This document shows positions 5,617 to 13,880 of a DNA stretch of 14,891 nucleotides, piece by piece. Origin of the DNA: Helicobacteraceae bacterium (GTDB taxonomy: Bacteria > Campylobacterota > Campylobacteria > Campylobacterales > Sulfurimonadaceae); NCBI GenBank assembly GCA_030642185.1, contig DAOWOG010000004.1, forward strand, positions 1-14,891, read 5' to 3'. Under the pieces are notes generated by a model, which saw nothing but the letters and a program-made list of their open reading frames with translations, was not told the origin of the DNA and did not search any database. Made by a program: the position numbers and the translations under genes. The stretch's first letter is position 1, and each line of letters starts with the position of its first letter.

Positions 5617-6108
5617 CTAAAGCGTTAGGTTTCCGATCTCCCTGTCGACCATAAATAGCCCGCGACCCTCCAAACCTATAATATCAATCTTGTCCAGGAT
5701 TGATTTAAACAGTTTCTCTTCTTCATGTTGTTCTGCAACATACCATTGCAGGAAATTAAAAGTAGAATAATCTTTTTCATATAAGGCAATATCTACAAGT
5801 TCATTGATCTGATCTGTTATCATCGTCTCATGCTTGTAAGTTTGTACAAATATCTCTTTTAAACTATCAAACTCTACCTCCGGTTTGTCAATAGTCTTAA
5901 TAATGGCTAACGCTCCGGTGTCTTGAATATAGTCAAAGATTTTTTGCATATGAGACATCTCTTCTGCAGCATGTGCTCTTAAAAATTTCGCAGAACCGTT
6001 TAAGCCTTTATAATTGCACCATGCACTCATCTGTAAATATAGATTTGATGAAAAAAACTCCAGTGTTACCTGTGTATTTAATTTTAATAGTATATTTTCG
6101 CTTAGCAT
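5617..6108 (-). CDS. ftnA: Ferritin, FtnA type
   Basis: This 163-residue four-helix ferritin oxidises Fe(II) and stores ferric iron in a cytosolic 24-subunit shell. The E. coli FtnA di-iron and third-site residues are in register: E17, Y24, E49/E50, H53, E94, E126, Q127 and E130, so the ferroxidase centre looks intact. It lacks the heme-binding methionine pattern of bacterioferritin. The ATG at 6108 follows AAGGAATAAC. A TTG further upstream is in frame, but it would place this ribosome binding site inside the coding region. It lies 45 nt downstream of the mini-Fur gene, with a 15-bp palindrome in that gap. It may be the last gene of the iron operon or have its own promoter. Storage beside uptake-like genes is unusual, because ferritin is often expressed at high iron. 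Confidence 0.95.
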   Translation of the reverse strand: MLSENILLKLNTQVTLEFFSSNLYLQMSAWCNYKGLNGSAKFLRAHAAEEMSHMQKIFDYIQDTGALAIIKTIDKPEVEFDSLKEIFVQTYKHETMITDQINELVDIALYEKDYSTFNFLQWYVAEQHEEEKLFKSILDKIDIIGLEGRGLFMVDREIGNLTL

Positions 6109-6139
6109 GTTATTCCTTTTTGGCAATTAATTGATCATA

Positions 6140-6154
6140 ATTTCATAATGAAAT
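6140..6154. promoter_or_regulatory. 15-bp 7-1-7 palindrome upstream of ferritin
   Basis: ATTTCAT-A-ATGAAAT is a perfect 7-1-7 inverted repeat, the same architecture as Fur/PerR operators but with a different sequence. It lies between the mini-Fur stop (touching its last codon) and the ferritin start. It could be an operator for ferritin, possibly read by the mini-Fur; this is inference. Confidence 0.45.
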
Positions 6155-6495
6155 CAACTTGTTTTAAACTCTTGGTTAATGACTTCAATATCGCTGCTGT
6201 CTACCTCCTTCTTTAAAAGATAGCCTCTCTTTGTCTTGTGGACTACGATCAGCATGTCAAGTTTTTCAAAAAACTTTACCTGCCTTGATACTGTTGCGTA
6301 TCCGGCACCAAGCGTTTGCTCATTTAGTTTTTTAACCAAATAATCGATACTTACCGGATGGTTTTGCGCGTAAAGGACCTTTAGTACCCGCTCTCTTTGA
6401 TCAGAATAGCGTAGCTTATTTTCTTTCATATAGTTGTAAATAAACATCCTGAACGTATTGATATGCGCCCTCTCATTTGAATTTATGTATAGCAT
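6154..6495 (-). CDS. Miniature Fur-family protein (DNA-binding domain only)
   Basis: The 113-residue product carries a Fur-type winged-helix domain: LRYSDQRERVLKVLYAQ (28-44), then GYATVSRQVKFFEKLDML (65-82) as recognition helix, and KTKRGYLL (87-94) as wing. Canonical Fur/PerR/Zur proteins are about 135-160 residues, with a C-terminal dimerisation domain bearing HHDH-type and Cys metal ligands. Here the protein stops soon after the wing and none of these is present. Only 45 nt separate it from ferritin, so the missing domain is not in a shifted frame. Its ATG follows the peroxidase stop by 2 nt, so translation is coupled. It may compete with full-length Fur, act as a heterodimer, or be a metal-independent regulator of this locus. 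The family call is solid; the function is inferred. Confidence 0.82.
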   Translation of the reverse strand: MLYINSNERAHINTFRMFIYNYMKENKLRYSDQRERVLKVLYAQNHPVSIDYLVKKLNEQTLGAGYATVSRQVKFFEKLDMLIVVHKTKRGYLLKKEVDSSDIEVINQEFKTS

Positions 6496-6497
6496 GC

Positions 6498-7694
6498 CTA
6501 CTCTTTTAGCTCAGCCATCAAATGCTCATATTTTTTGTCGGTTAACGTTCTCAAGAAGGCCTCAATCGCTCTTATTTTAGTGTCTGGAAGTGCTTTTGTA
6601 TCTTGGAGGAGATCGTGATTGACAGTAAGAGGGTGATCGGTTGCGCCCCAGGATTTTCCTGTTTCGGGATTGATAGGATGATCACCTAAATTTGCCATAT
6701 GATCATAAAACTCTAAAACAGTTCGAAGATCCTTAAAGACACCATTGTTCATATAAGGAGCGGTTACGGCTATATTTCTCAATGTCGGCACTTTTGTTTT
6801 GCCTAGATGTTCATCTTGTTCAACCGTTCCGCCAAGTCCTAAAAATGTAGCATTGGCATCTTGAAGCCCTAGAGCGGCTCTTGCATCCATCGCTTCTACG
6901 TTTCGAGGCGTTCCGATATTTTCATACTCATGATTTGTAAAGAGTTCATTGGATCTTCTTTCACTTTCTGAATTGAGGCTATGGCAAGAGGCACAGTTTG
7001 TATTTGCATTTGAAAAGAAAAGTGCGTAACCTGCATCTTCTAAATTTGTAAAGGTGTACTCACCCTTTAACATCCTGTCGTATTTAGAATCAAAAGGTGT
7101 AAATTGATCTGTCTTTTCAAATTTGGCAATCGCTTCTGTCATACTTTCATACGTTCTGTTTATGTCACTGAATATCTCACTTCCATACAGATTCTTAAAC
7201 GCTTTGACATAGATCTCATTCTCTTTTAATCTCTCGACAACACTCCCTTTGTCCGGCATCATCATCTCAGCACCATCCAGCGGTGGGCCTCCGGCCTGTC
7301 CTTTTAAATTTTCTGCTCTTCCGTCATGAAACTGTCCTCCTTTAAAGACGCCGTCAGCCTCGCCAAAGTCTGGAGAAAACCTGGCATAAGATGCAGTAGG
7401 TGCATTTCTTCCGCCCAGACTGACACCGTCATCACCGACTGAAAAGGCACCGTTAATAAACACACTTTGGTTCGCATCGTCTTCACTGAATCGTGCATCA
7501 ATGAAAGCGTGTTCAGGGTTGTGGCAGGTGGCACAAGAGGTGTTTCCGGTTAAGGAGAGGTTTTGATCAAAAAAGAGCTTCTCGCCCAATTGTGCTCTTG
7601 TAAGTTCCTCCTCTACGATTGGTGTGGCACTATCACTTCCGCATCCACCCAGCATAATAATTCCTGCGACTGCTACGCTTGTAAGTATTTTCAT
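6498..7694 (-). CDS. Di-heme cytochrome c peroxidase/MauG family lipoprotein
   Basis: The 398-residue protein has a lipobox (MLGGC, lipidated Cys18) and two c-type heme motifs, CATCH (54-58) and CASCH (234-238), the classic CcpA/MauG two-domain layout. The GGRNAPTASYARFSPDF and GGQFHDGRAENLKGQAGGPPL segments and the later TKVPTLRNIAVTAPYMNNGVF segment are conserved in the family. Members either reduce H2O2 using electrons from periplasmic cytochromes or oxidise a protein partner. It is probably anchored to a membrane on the periplasmic side. It starts 9 nt after the porin stop, with its AAGGAT ribosome binding site overlapping that stop. Family membership is clear; peroxidase versus MauG-like activity cannot be read from sequence. 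Confidence 0.9.
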   Translation of the reverse strand: MKILTSVAVAGIIMLGGCGSDSATPIVEEELTRAQLGEKLFFDQNLSLTGNTSCATCHNPEHAFIDARFSEDDANQSVFINGAFSVGDDGVSLGGRNAPTASYARFSPDFGEADGVFKGGQFHDGRAENLKGQAGGPPLDGAEMMMPDKGSVVERLKENEIYVKAFKNLYGSEIFSDINRTYESMTEAIAKFEKTDQFTPFDSKYDRMLKGEYTFTNLEDAGYALFFSNANTNCASCHSLNSESERRSNELFTNHEYENIGTPRNVEAMDARAALGLQDANATFLGLGGTVEQDEHLGKTKVPTLRNIAVTAPYMNNGVFKDLRTVLEFYDHMANLGDHPINPETGKSWGATDHPLTVNHDLLQDTKALPDTKIRAIEAFLRTLTDKKYEHLMAELKE

Positions 7695-7703
7695 TTTTAA
7701 TCC

Positions 7704-9038
7704 TTAAAATATAAATCCGGCACTTGCTGTAAATGAGTTTTCATCTGCCAATGTTGCCTTTGAGCCATAATCTCTCGTTTTGTAATCAGCTTTGATGACG
7801 ACTTTCGGATCAGGAAAATAGGCAAGTCCTGCTGTATATTCATAAAAGCGATTGTTATCGACGTATTTTGTTTGTGAAGAAGCATCCATATCCAGTCTTT
7901 CAACCTCTCCCACCGCGTAGAGTTTATGGGAAAAATTAAAGCTGTTTAAGATGTCATAGCCAACAGTGACATATTGACCGTTGACACTGTCCGAGATTGT
8001 TTGAGAGATATCCTGGCTCAATTGTTCTACATCACCCCCCAGACCGCCATACGTGGCCAAGGCTTGAACATCAAAGCCATGATTTTTATAGGTGATGTGC
8101 GCTTCTGCCATTGTTATAGTGATATCTGCATTTGAGTTGTGCCCCGTGGGGTTGCCCGGTTTGGTTTGCGTTAAGACAGAAGAGACACCGTACATAAATG
8201 AGCCTCCAATGTTTAAGCCGCCTGAGAGATCATAAGTTCCCCGTGCCACAAAGGAGATATCGTCGGTAAACTGTCTGGCACCAAGCCGTCCCTGCTGAAT
8301 AAATCTGCCCTCGATAAATCCGCCGCCATCGGGCGAGGTGATAAGCCCTGCATAGTACTCAAAAGCATCTATCTTTCCATGACTTAACAGTCCGTTGGTG
8401 TGCCAGGTTGATGGAATGATAATGGTCTCAACCATCGGTCTGTCCGTAGTGAGGTATGCGACAGGCTCATGGTTTAGATTGACCAAACCAAAAGGAACCA
8501 AAACATGACCCACACGGAGTGCAAAACTGGTGTCAATTAAAAAGTCAAGATAGGAGAACTCAACAATGGCGTATTTGTAATTTTTGGTATTATCGCTTCT
8601 TGCCCCGCCATCTTCAAACTCGATCTCTGTGTTCATGACGATCCAGTCATTGAACTTAAAACCGATGTAAGGGACAAATCTGACGATATTGAACTCAGAT
8701 TTGTTACGGGTGTCATTGGCACTGTCTGAGCCATAATTTTTAAAACCGCTGTATTTTTTATACTTGTACTCACCGTAGCCGCCGATAGAGACAAAGCTGT
8801 CCGAGTAGTAGACTTTTGATGCTGCCTGACCCATTGAACTAAAGCTCTCATATTTGGTGCCGTTCTCGTACTGGCTGTTGGCTACCTCTTCCAAAATAGC
8901 CTCATTTTGCTCCTCTTGAGACGTTTTCATCTCGTTCATCTCTTTTTTCAGCGTCTGTATCTCCTGATACAACTCTTCATTGGTCGCAGCCATACTCAGA
9001 CTGGCGCAAACGGCTAAACTTAAAACTATTTTTTTCAA
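7704..9038 (-). CDS. Outer-membrane porin with N-terminal coiled coil
   Basis: This 444-residue protein has a signal peptide (cleavage near SMA, residue 17), then a heptad-rich helix (about 20-53, from EELYQEIQTLKKEMNE), then alternating amphipathic strands with aromatic girdles, ending in a terminal Phe (AGFIF) as in outer-membrane barrels. The layout suits a trimeric OprP/OprO-like or campylobacterotal porin. It has no TonB box or plug, so it is not a TonB-dependent receptor. The start codon is TTG, supported by AAGGAG 6 nt upstream and a 4-bp overlap (TTGA) with the upstream hydroxylase gene; no better start is in frame. In this operon it probably passes a small solute for the periplasmic redox proteins. 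The substrate is unknown. Confidence 0.85.
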   Translation of the reverse strand: MKKIVLSLAVCASLSMAATNEELYQEIQTLKKEMNEMKTSQEEQNEAILEEVANSQYENGTKYESFSSMGQAASKVYYSDSFVSIGGYGEYKYKKYSGFKNYGSDSANDTRNKSEFNIVRFVPYIGFKFNDWIVMNTEIEFEDGGARSDNTKNYKYAIVEFSYLDFLIDTSFALRVGHVLVPFGLVNLNHEPVAYLTTDRPMVETIIIPSTWHTNGLLSHGKIDAFEYYAGLITSPDGGGFIEGRFIQQGRLGARQFTDDISFVARGTYDLSGGLNIGGSFMYGVSSVLTQTKPGNPTGHNSNADITITMAEAHITYKNHGFDVQALATYGGLGGDVEQLSQDISQTISDSVNGQYVTVGYDILNSFNFSHKLYAVGEVERLDMDASSQTKYVDNNRFYEYTAGLAYFPDPKVVIKADYKTRDYGSKATLADENSFTASAGFIF

Positions 9039-9922
9039 ATTAAACTCCTTTTTTTAAAGGGTTCGAGTAACATCGCTAAAACGGTGTTGTGCGAATTTCC
9101 TTCTTTGATTCCGTACACGATGTTGACATTTGTCTTTTCGATATGCAAGGTGTTGAACAACCAGTCCCAAAGGGCTAAAGCGCCTCCGAAATTTTTATGG
9201 GTGAATGCAACGCTGTGGTGAAGCTGATGCTGATAGGGCGCGATAAAAATCTTCTCTAAAAAATCCCCGTAACGCAGCGGGATATGCGAGTGTCTCAGAT
9301 TTGAGCCTAAGATGCCGAACAAAAAGACAAACAGATTGGCACCGATGATCTGAATGAGGCCGATTTTGGCACCGAACAGATAGAGAAAAAGTCCTGTTAT
9401 TAGACCGACACTCAAGGCATAGCGAATGCCGAAGAGAATGTTTTCTATGGGATGTACACGGTAAAATGTCAGTGGATTTAAAACCTCTGCACTGTGGTGA
9501 ACACGATGGACTCTCCAGAGAAAAGGGACGGTATGCAGAAGTCTATGCAGCCAATACCTTGTAAAATCACCCACGATAAAGATACTTAAGGTGTAGAGAA
9601 ATACCACGCTCTCTTTAGAGAAGGAGAGTGGTGAGATATATCCGAGTGTCTCTTGAAGGTAAAGCGTTATCCAGAGGGCTACATCTTTTGAGCTGAGGAT
9701 AAGGGGCAGGATAAACAGCACTTTTATGATCGAAGCGACAAAAAAATATTTGTAATCCATCTGTGCAGATTTATGCCACCAAATGACTCTGTTTCGATAC
9801 TCCTTGCGTGTTAAAGGAAAAAAATAGATATAGACAGAAGCGATAAGAACGGCACTCATGATATAGAGCCAAAAAATTCTCTGATGCGATGTAAATATAT
9901 AATCAATTCCAAACAGCTCCAT
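9035..9922 (-). CDS. Fatty acid hydroxylase/sterol desaturase family membrane protein
   Basis: This 295-residue integral membrane protein has several hydrophobic segments and the histidine clusters of the non-heme di-iron hydroxylase superfamily: H126-RLL-H130, H139-RV-HH143, a H211-S-H213 pair, and H232-QL-HH236. Members hydroxylate or desaturate lipid chains or sterols, or cleave alkylglycerol ethers. The di-iron ligands look complete. It lies between an imelysin and the porin, starting 1 nt after the imelysin stop with a GGGGAT ribosome binding site and overlapping the porin by 4 bp, so it belongs to the iron operon. A lipid, siderophore-like or hopanoid substrate is possible; none can be assigned. 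The requirement for iron makes its place in an iron-repressed operon curious. Confidence 0.87.
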   Translation of the reverse strand: MELFGIDYIFTSHQRIFWLYIMSAVLIASVYIYFFPLTRKEYRNRVIWWHKSAQMDYKYFFVASIIKVLFILPLILSSKDVALWITLYLQETLGYISPLSFSKESVVFLYTLSIFIVGDFTRYWLHRLLHTVPFLWRVHRVHHSAEVLNPLTFYRVHPIENILFGIRYALSVGLITGLFLYLFGAKIGLIQIIGANLFVFLFGILGSNLRHSHIPLRYGDFLEKIFIAPYQHQLHHSVAFTHKNFGGALALWDWLFNTLHIEKTNVNIVYGIKEGNSHNTVLAMLLEPFKKRSLI

Positions 9923-9923
9923 C

Positions 9924-11012
9924 TTAATCCCCGTCAGCTTCTATGATGTCTTGGGTAAAGTTAAGTGCATTGATCAGTGCGGTATAGTTGCTTTGCAAGA
10001 TGTTGGCAGCGCGATAGAGCTTTAAGGTATTGGCGCTGACTAATTCATCTTCGAGTGCTTCACCGTAACTTTGGCAGATACTCTGCATCTCATCAATCAC
10101 ATTGAGAATTGCATCGGCTTCCGGTGATGAATTCCCCGCTATGGCGATCTCTTTAAGGCCACTGTCCATAATGCTTTGATGGGTATTGAGTATCTCTATG
10201 ATCGCCTCTAGTGAGTTTGTACTCTTATAATATTCAAGTCGAGTGTTGTCCGGATCATTTTTATATTTCACCGTATAACCAGCCGCATCGCCGATACGAA
10301 TCTCTTTGAGTTTATAGGCGTTATCGACAAGCACATTTAACAAGGCGCTTATGGCATCGTCACTATTGGCCGTGAAGGTAGCGTCACTTTTGTAATAATC
10401 CTCTATTTTTTTAAGATTTTTTGAAAGCGTATCGATAATAATCATCGCTGAAGCTGTTCTTTCAACTTCATCTGCCTCTATTTTTGCGATGATACTTGCA
10501 CTGCTCTCCTGGTGGCCAAAAAGGGTGTATTCCAAAGCAGTGATGCCTTTTAAAGAGTTTTTGACAAGCGCACCGCTGCCTTTAAAAACTTTGTCCAGGT
10601 CGCCAGGGATATCTGCGGCTTTTGAACCTTTTATAAAATGCTCTATATAAAAATCTGCGAGATCTCTCATATTGTCCGAGTTGTACCCAGCCACGTAACT
10701 GCTCTCTACTCTTTTATATGAGAGGGCCAAGGCTTTAAAATCTCTTCGTGCTTTGTTCAGGTTTTCTTCAGTTGGGGCATTGTTAAAGTCTTTAATCGAC
10801 TCAGTAAGGGTTAAAGAGACACTGTAAACTGTTTTTGAACTCTCCAGCATAACCGTGCTATATATTGTCTCTACGGATTTTTGCACGGACACATTACTGG
10901 AACCTCCTCCGCCGATTAGACCTGTCCTTCCATCATAGCTGTTATCGCTGTTGCATCCTGATAAGCCAAAGAGCATCATCATAACCAGTACTGTTTTGTA
11001 ATATTTTTTCAT
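9924..11012 (-). CDS. Imelysin-family lipoprotein 2 (degenerate motif)
   Basis: The 362-residue product is a lipoprotein (FGLSGC, Cys20) with the helical imelysin/EfeO-like fold suggested by the KGITALEYTLFGHQE segment (residues 155-169). In imelysins this position carries the GxHxxE motif. Here it reads G156-x-T158-x-x-E161, so the histidine is replaced by threonine. The family is periplasmic or outer-membrane, iron-regulated, and proposed to bind iron; the peptidase activity named in databases is doubtful. Its start overlaps the di-heme oxidoreductase stop by one base (TAATG). It forms an imelysin-DHOR-imelysin set seen in other Gram-negatives. The Thr substitution may mean altered or lost metal binding. 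Family call is good; function is inferred. Confidence 0.85.
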   Translation of the reverse strand: MKKYYKTVLVMMMLFGLSGCNSDNSYDGRTGLIGGGGSSNVSVQKSVETIYSTVMLESSKTVYSVSLTLTESIKDFNNAPTEENLNKARRDFKALALSYKRVESSYVAGYNSDNMRDLADFYIEHFIKGSKAADIPGDLDKVFKGSGALVKNSLKGITALEYTLFGHQESSASIIAKIEADEVERTASAMIIIDTLSKNLKKIEDYYKSDATFTANSDDAISALLNVLVDNAYKLKEIRIGDAAGYTVKYKNDPDNTRLEYYKSTNSLEAIIEILNTHQSIMDSGLKEIAIAGNSSPEADAILNVIDEMQSICQSYGEALEDELVSANTLKLYRAANILQSNYTALINALNFTQDIIEADGD

Positions 11013-12409
11013 TATATTCCTTTTACAAACTCAACAAGATACGATCGTTCCTGCCGGCTCAAAGCTTTAAAATCTTCTTGCGCCCTTTTTGCTTCTCCGC
11101 CATGCCAAAGAATCGCCTCTTCAACACTTCTTGCTCTGCCGTCATGCAGCAGTGCGGTATAGCCTGATACTTTTTCATAGAGTCCCACACCCCAAAGAGG
11201 CGGTGTTCTAAATTCACTTCCACTTGCTTTAAACATCGTATGCCCATCGCTTAAATCTTCGCCCATATCATGAAGCAGAAGATCGCTGTAGGGGTGAATC
11301 TCATAACCGTTTTGTGTTTGAAACGTACTCACATGACACTGAACACAGCCTATTTGAGTAAAGATCTTTTTACCTTTCTCAAAATTTTCTGTTTTTCTTT
11401 GAGAAGGTATCTTTAGTGTTTGCAAGTAGTAGGTTATGGCATCTAACCGCTCCATAGGCAGATCAAAGTTATGTCTGCCTTTAAGTGCCTCGAGGCACTC
11501 CGTCTGCTTTTCGGTGCAGTTATGCTTGGGAAAAAGAGGGTTTGAAAGTCCCATATCGTTATGCGCTGCATTGGCGGATTGATGTTTGACGGTGGCAGCT
11601 GCCGCTTTCCATGTGAAACGGCCCAGCGCTGTTGCATTTGTTTCAGGTTTATAAACCCAGTTCGCTTTTCCCGAGATACCGTCTCTGTTTTGATCTCCAA
11701 TGTCCTCATTTGCCAAGATATCTTTTTCGTCAATCATTTCCAACGCACCCAACCCGATCAAAGCCAGCCCGATGCGCGGTGCGATATTGACTTCTTTATG
11801 AAGAGGTCCGTATTGAAGATCTGTTAGTTTATAGCTTGGACGCTGCAGTTCATAAATCTCTCCGTCATCATATTTTCCTGCAACCGGACGATAAGTGATT
11901 TCAATATTTCCTTCATAAGGTGTATCGGATGTGCCGTTAAGACTGAATTGTCCCCCATATGTCGGCTCTGGTGTAAAGCCGTCTTTCATTAGCAAGCCAT
12001 TATTAAGATTTTTTATAGTGGGAATTGAAAGTCTCATCACTAAAGAACGGGTGATCTTTCCATTTTTATCGGTGGGAACTCCCGCACCGTTTCCGGGATG
12101 ACAGTGCATACAGGTGTTGGCAGAGAAGAGGGGGCCTAATCCATCTCTGGCAGTTGTGGCAGAGGGTGCTTCTACCCAGGGAATACGAAAAAAACTTTTT
12201 CCTAAAATATGGAGATCCTCTTCTTCATTGTTCAGTTCCTGAGAGTAGGTAAATGCCATTTTACAGCTCTTGTCTGTATGAATATTTGGAAGTTTCTCTT
12301 TTGTGTGGCTTGGTTTTTTTGAGGCATCAGAAGTGCTTTTCTCTTGAGTCTCTGTAGTGCATCCGACTGCCAAAAAGGCAGCCAAAAGAGCAAGGCTTAA
12401 GGCTTTCAT
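11012..12409 (-). CDS. Di-heme oxidoreductase (DUF1111/DHOR) lipoprotein
   Basis: The start is the ATG at 12409, giving MKALSLALLA and a lipobox AVGC (Cys17). An upstream ATG would run over the end of the preceding gene. The 465-residue protein has two heme c motifs, CMHCH (100-104) and CVQCH (355-359), and an NRDGISG loop (241-247) that is characteristic of DUF1111. The GLALIGLGALEMI stretch and the HDGRA segment near residue 422 are also family features. DHOR proteins resemble CcpA/MauG and are often coupled to imelysins, where they are thought to change iron redox state or process a partner. It starts 4 nt after the first imelysin's stop. It has low similarity to the other di-heme protein in this operon, so two distinct di-heme enzymes coexist. 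Confidence 0.9.
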   Translation of the reverse strand: MKALSLALLAAFLAVGCTTETQEKSTSDASKKPSHTKEKLPNIHTDKSCKMAFTYSQELNNEEEDLHILGKSFFRIPWVEAPSATTARDGLGPLFSANTCMHCHPGNGAGVPTDKNGKITRSLVMRLSIPTIKNLNNGLLMKDGFTPEPTYGGQFSLNGTSDTPYEGNIEITYRPVAGKYDDGEIYELQRPSYKLTDLQYGPLHKEVNIAPRIGLALIGLGALEMIDEKDILANEDIGDQNRDGISGKANWVYKPETNATALGRFTWKAAAATVKHQSANAAHNDMGLSNPLFPKHNCTEKQTECLEALKGRHNFDLPMERLDAITYYLQTLKIPSQRKTENFEKGKKIFTQIGCVQCHVSTFQTQNGYEIHPYSDLLLHDMGEDLSDGHTMFKASGSEFRTPPLWGVGLYEKVSGYTALLHDGRARSVEEAILWHGGEAKRAQEDFKALSRQERSYLVEFVKGI

Positions 12410-12413
12410 AATC

Positions 12414-13769
12414 TTATAGCGGTGTTTCATCAGGATCGGTAACATCATTACCGTCGAGAGAAATACCAAACTCTGCTGCTACATCTACCATCTCATCTCC
12501 CAGATCACGCAGTGCATTCTTAGCATCAATAATATTTTGCTTATTTGCACTTCCCGGTTTGATCTGATAATCAAAATGCTCTGTTGATGCAGCAGCATTA
12601 ATGGCCGCGACCTGCGCATTGATCGCATTGATCTTAGTGTCAAGTTCCGCTTTTTGCTCTGCAGAGAGCAGTGAATAGAAGCTTGTGCCTTGAGAGCCGT
12701 TGTAAGTTCCTTTTAAAGCGTTGACAAAACCGTGATAGTTTTTATCAATATCAACATGAGTATTATCGGAAAAGCAGGAGTGCTCATCCTCTTCACTTGG
12801 CGTAAGAACTGCAACTGCCATTCTCTCATTTGCCAGTTCAGATTTAATAAAGACACCCATTCCGGCAAAGACCTGTTTCAGTGCTTCGGCTGTCGAGATA
12901 TTTTTAGACGCATCCGCACCCGTAAGTTTATTTAAGAAGGCAGCTCGGTAACATCCGACACCGGAAGTACAGTTGGCACTGCTGCTTTTCCAAGCATTTG
13001 CTACCGCCGTTAAATCTTCGACTAAGAGTTCGGCTGAAGCAGTTAGATAGTCTAAACGCCGCGCCGCATTTGGCTCAGTCGTAAAATCGGCTAAAGGTCG
13101 TGAACCTGCTGCTGTTGCGCCATTGGTAATGGTGTCATTTAAAAAGTTATTATAATCCTGATCCTGTCCCCAAAGTAAAAACTCAATCGCATGATAACCT
13201 GTCGCCACATTTGCATCACCGCCATTCTCATTCAGAGCCGATAAGACTGCTGTTGTAATCGTTGAAACATCAACCGCATCACCATTGCTTGGGGTAAAAT
13301 TACCGCTGGAGTCTATAATATTGCCCGTTGTTCTCGCTGTTGAGCTGTTCGGTTGTGTATAATCGATCATATTTTCATCAAGCGGCCACGCATTGATCTG
13401 ACCCTCTCTATTCCCATAGAGTGTTTCAATCCACAGCTCTTCACCGTCAATAGGGCCGTTGGAGAGGCGAAAAATCTCTGTCGTACCATACGAGTTGCGA
13501 GACGTTTTCCATGCCGCTTTTGCAGCATCTAAATTAGGCTGAGTCTGCGTCGCAGCAAAGGTGTCTATCGTACGTTTTAATGCGATAGCATCTGTGAGTG
13601 CCTGCGCATAGTTTTTTTCAGCGACTATTGCATAAGTTGTTAAAGCGGCCGCTTTATTTGCAGTTGAAATTCCTGCCGGTGCAGTAGAACTATCACCACC
13701 GCCTCCGCCGCAACCCGTAAATAAAACTGCTGCCAAGGCAACAGAACCTGCTATTTTTTTGATTCTCAT
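12414..13769 (-). CDS. Imelysin-family lipoprotein 1 (intact GxHxxE)
   Basis: This 451-residue protein begins with a lipoprotein signal (VLFTGC, Cys20) followed by a glycine-rich linker. The imelysin domain shows AAWKTSRNSYGTTEIFRLSNG (85-105) and the family motif GYHAIEFLLWGQD (191-203), in which G191-x-H193-x-x-E196 is the conserved GxHxxE. IrpA, ICMP and EfeM/EfeO-like relatives are secreted or periplasmic proteins made at low iron and thought to bind iron. It is the first gene of the operon; its AAGGA ribosome binding site has 9-nt spacing. It is divergent from the FMN-binding gene, with Fur-like boxes between. Length is typical of the larger imelysins. The family and the iron link are well supported; the exact ligand is unknown. 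Confidence 0.9.
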   Translation of the reverse strand: MRIKKIAGSVALAAVLFTGCGGGGGDSSTAPAGISTANKAAALTTYAIVAEKNYAQALTDAIALKRTIDTFAATQTQPNLDAAKAAWKTSRNSYGTTEIFRLSNGPIDGEELWIETLYGNREGQINAWPLDENMIDYTQPNSSTARTTGNIIDSSGNFTPSNGDAVDVSTITTAVLSALNENGGDANVATGYHAIEFLLWGQDQDYNNFLNDTITNGATAAGSRPLADFTTEPNAARRLDYLTASAELLVEDLTAVANAWKSSSANCTSGVGCYRAAFLNKLTGADASKNISTAEALKQVFAGMGVFIKSELANERMAVAVLTPSEEDEHSCFSDNTHVDIDKNYHGFVNALKGTYNGSQGTSFYSLLSAEQKAELDTKINAINAQVAAINAAASTEHFDYQIKPGSANKQNIIDAKNALRDLGDEMVDVAAEFGISLDGNDVTDPDETPL

Positions 13770-13785
13770 ACTTCACATTCCTTTA

Positions 13786-13804
13786 GATAATGATATTTGT
13801 TATC
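13786..13804. promoter_or_regulatory. Fur box 1, imelysin-operon side
   Basis: GATAATGATATTTGTTATC matches 16 of 19 positions of the classical Fur box GATAATGATAATCATTATC. It ends 17 bp upstream of the imelysin start, so it lies near or over the leftward transcription start. A possible -10 (TATCAT, minus strand, 13808-13813) sits just upstream. Confidence 0.65.
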
Positions 13805-13841
13805 GAAATGATACAGAAAAAATCTTTTGTTAAAATTATTT

Positions 13842-13856
13842 TGATAATCGTTATTA
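13842..13856. promoter_or_regulatory. Fur box 2, centre of the divergent region
   Basis: TGATAAT-C-GTTATTA matches 12 of 14 positions of the Fur 7-1-7 consensus. It lies between the two divergent promoters and could serve both. Confidence 0.55.
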
Positions 13857-13880
13857 ATATAGCTTTAATATTTATGCTTT

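Noticed and set aside
6109..6126. TTG start six codons upstream of the ferritin ATG
   Set aside because: The ribosome binding site AAGGAA would lie inside the coding region, and the ATG start puts every ferroxidase residue in the E. coli FtnA register.
6109..6153. Missing Fur C-terminal domain hidden in a shifted frame
   Set aside because: Only 45 nt lie between the mini-Fur stop and the ferritin start, too little for that domain in any frame.
12410..12469. Upstream 20-codon extension of the di-heme oxidoreductase
   Set aside because: It would overlap the imelysin gene, and the residues before the ATG at 12409 do not form a signal peptide, whereas the ATG gives a clean lipoprotein signal.
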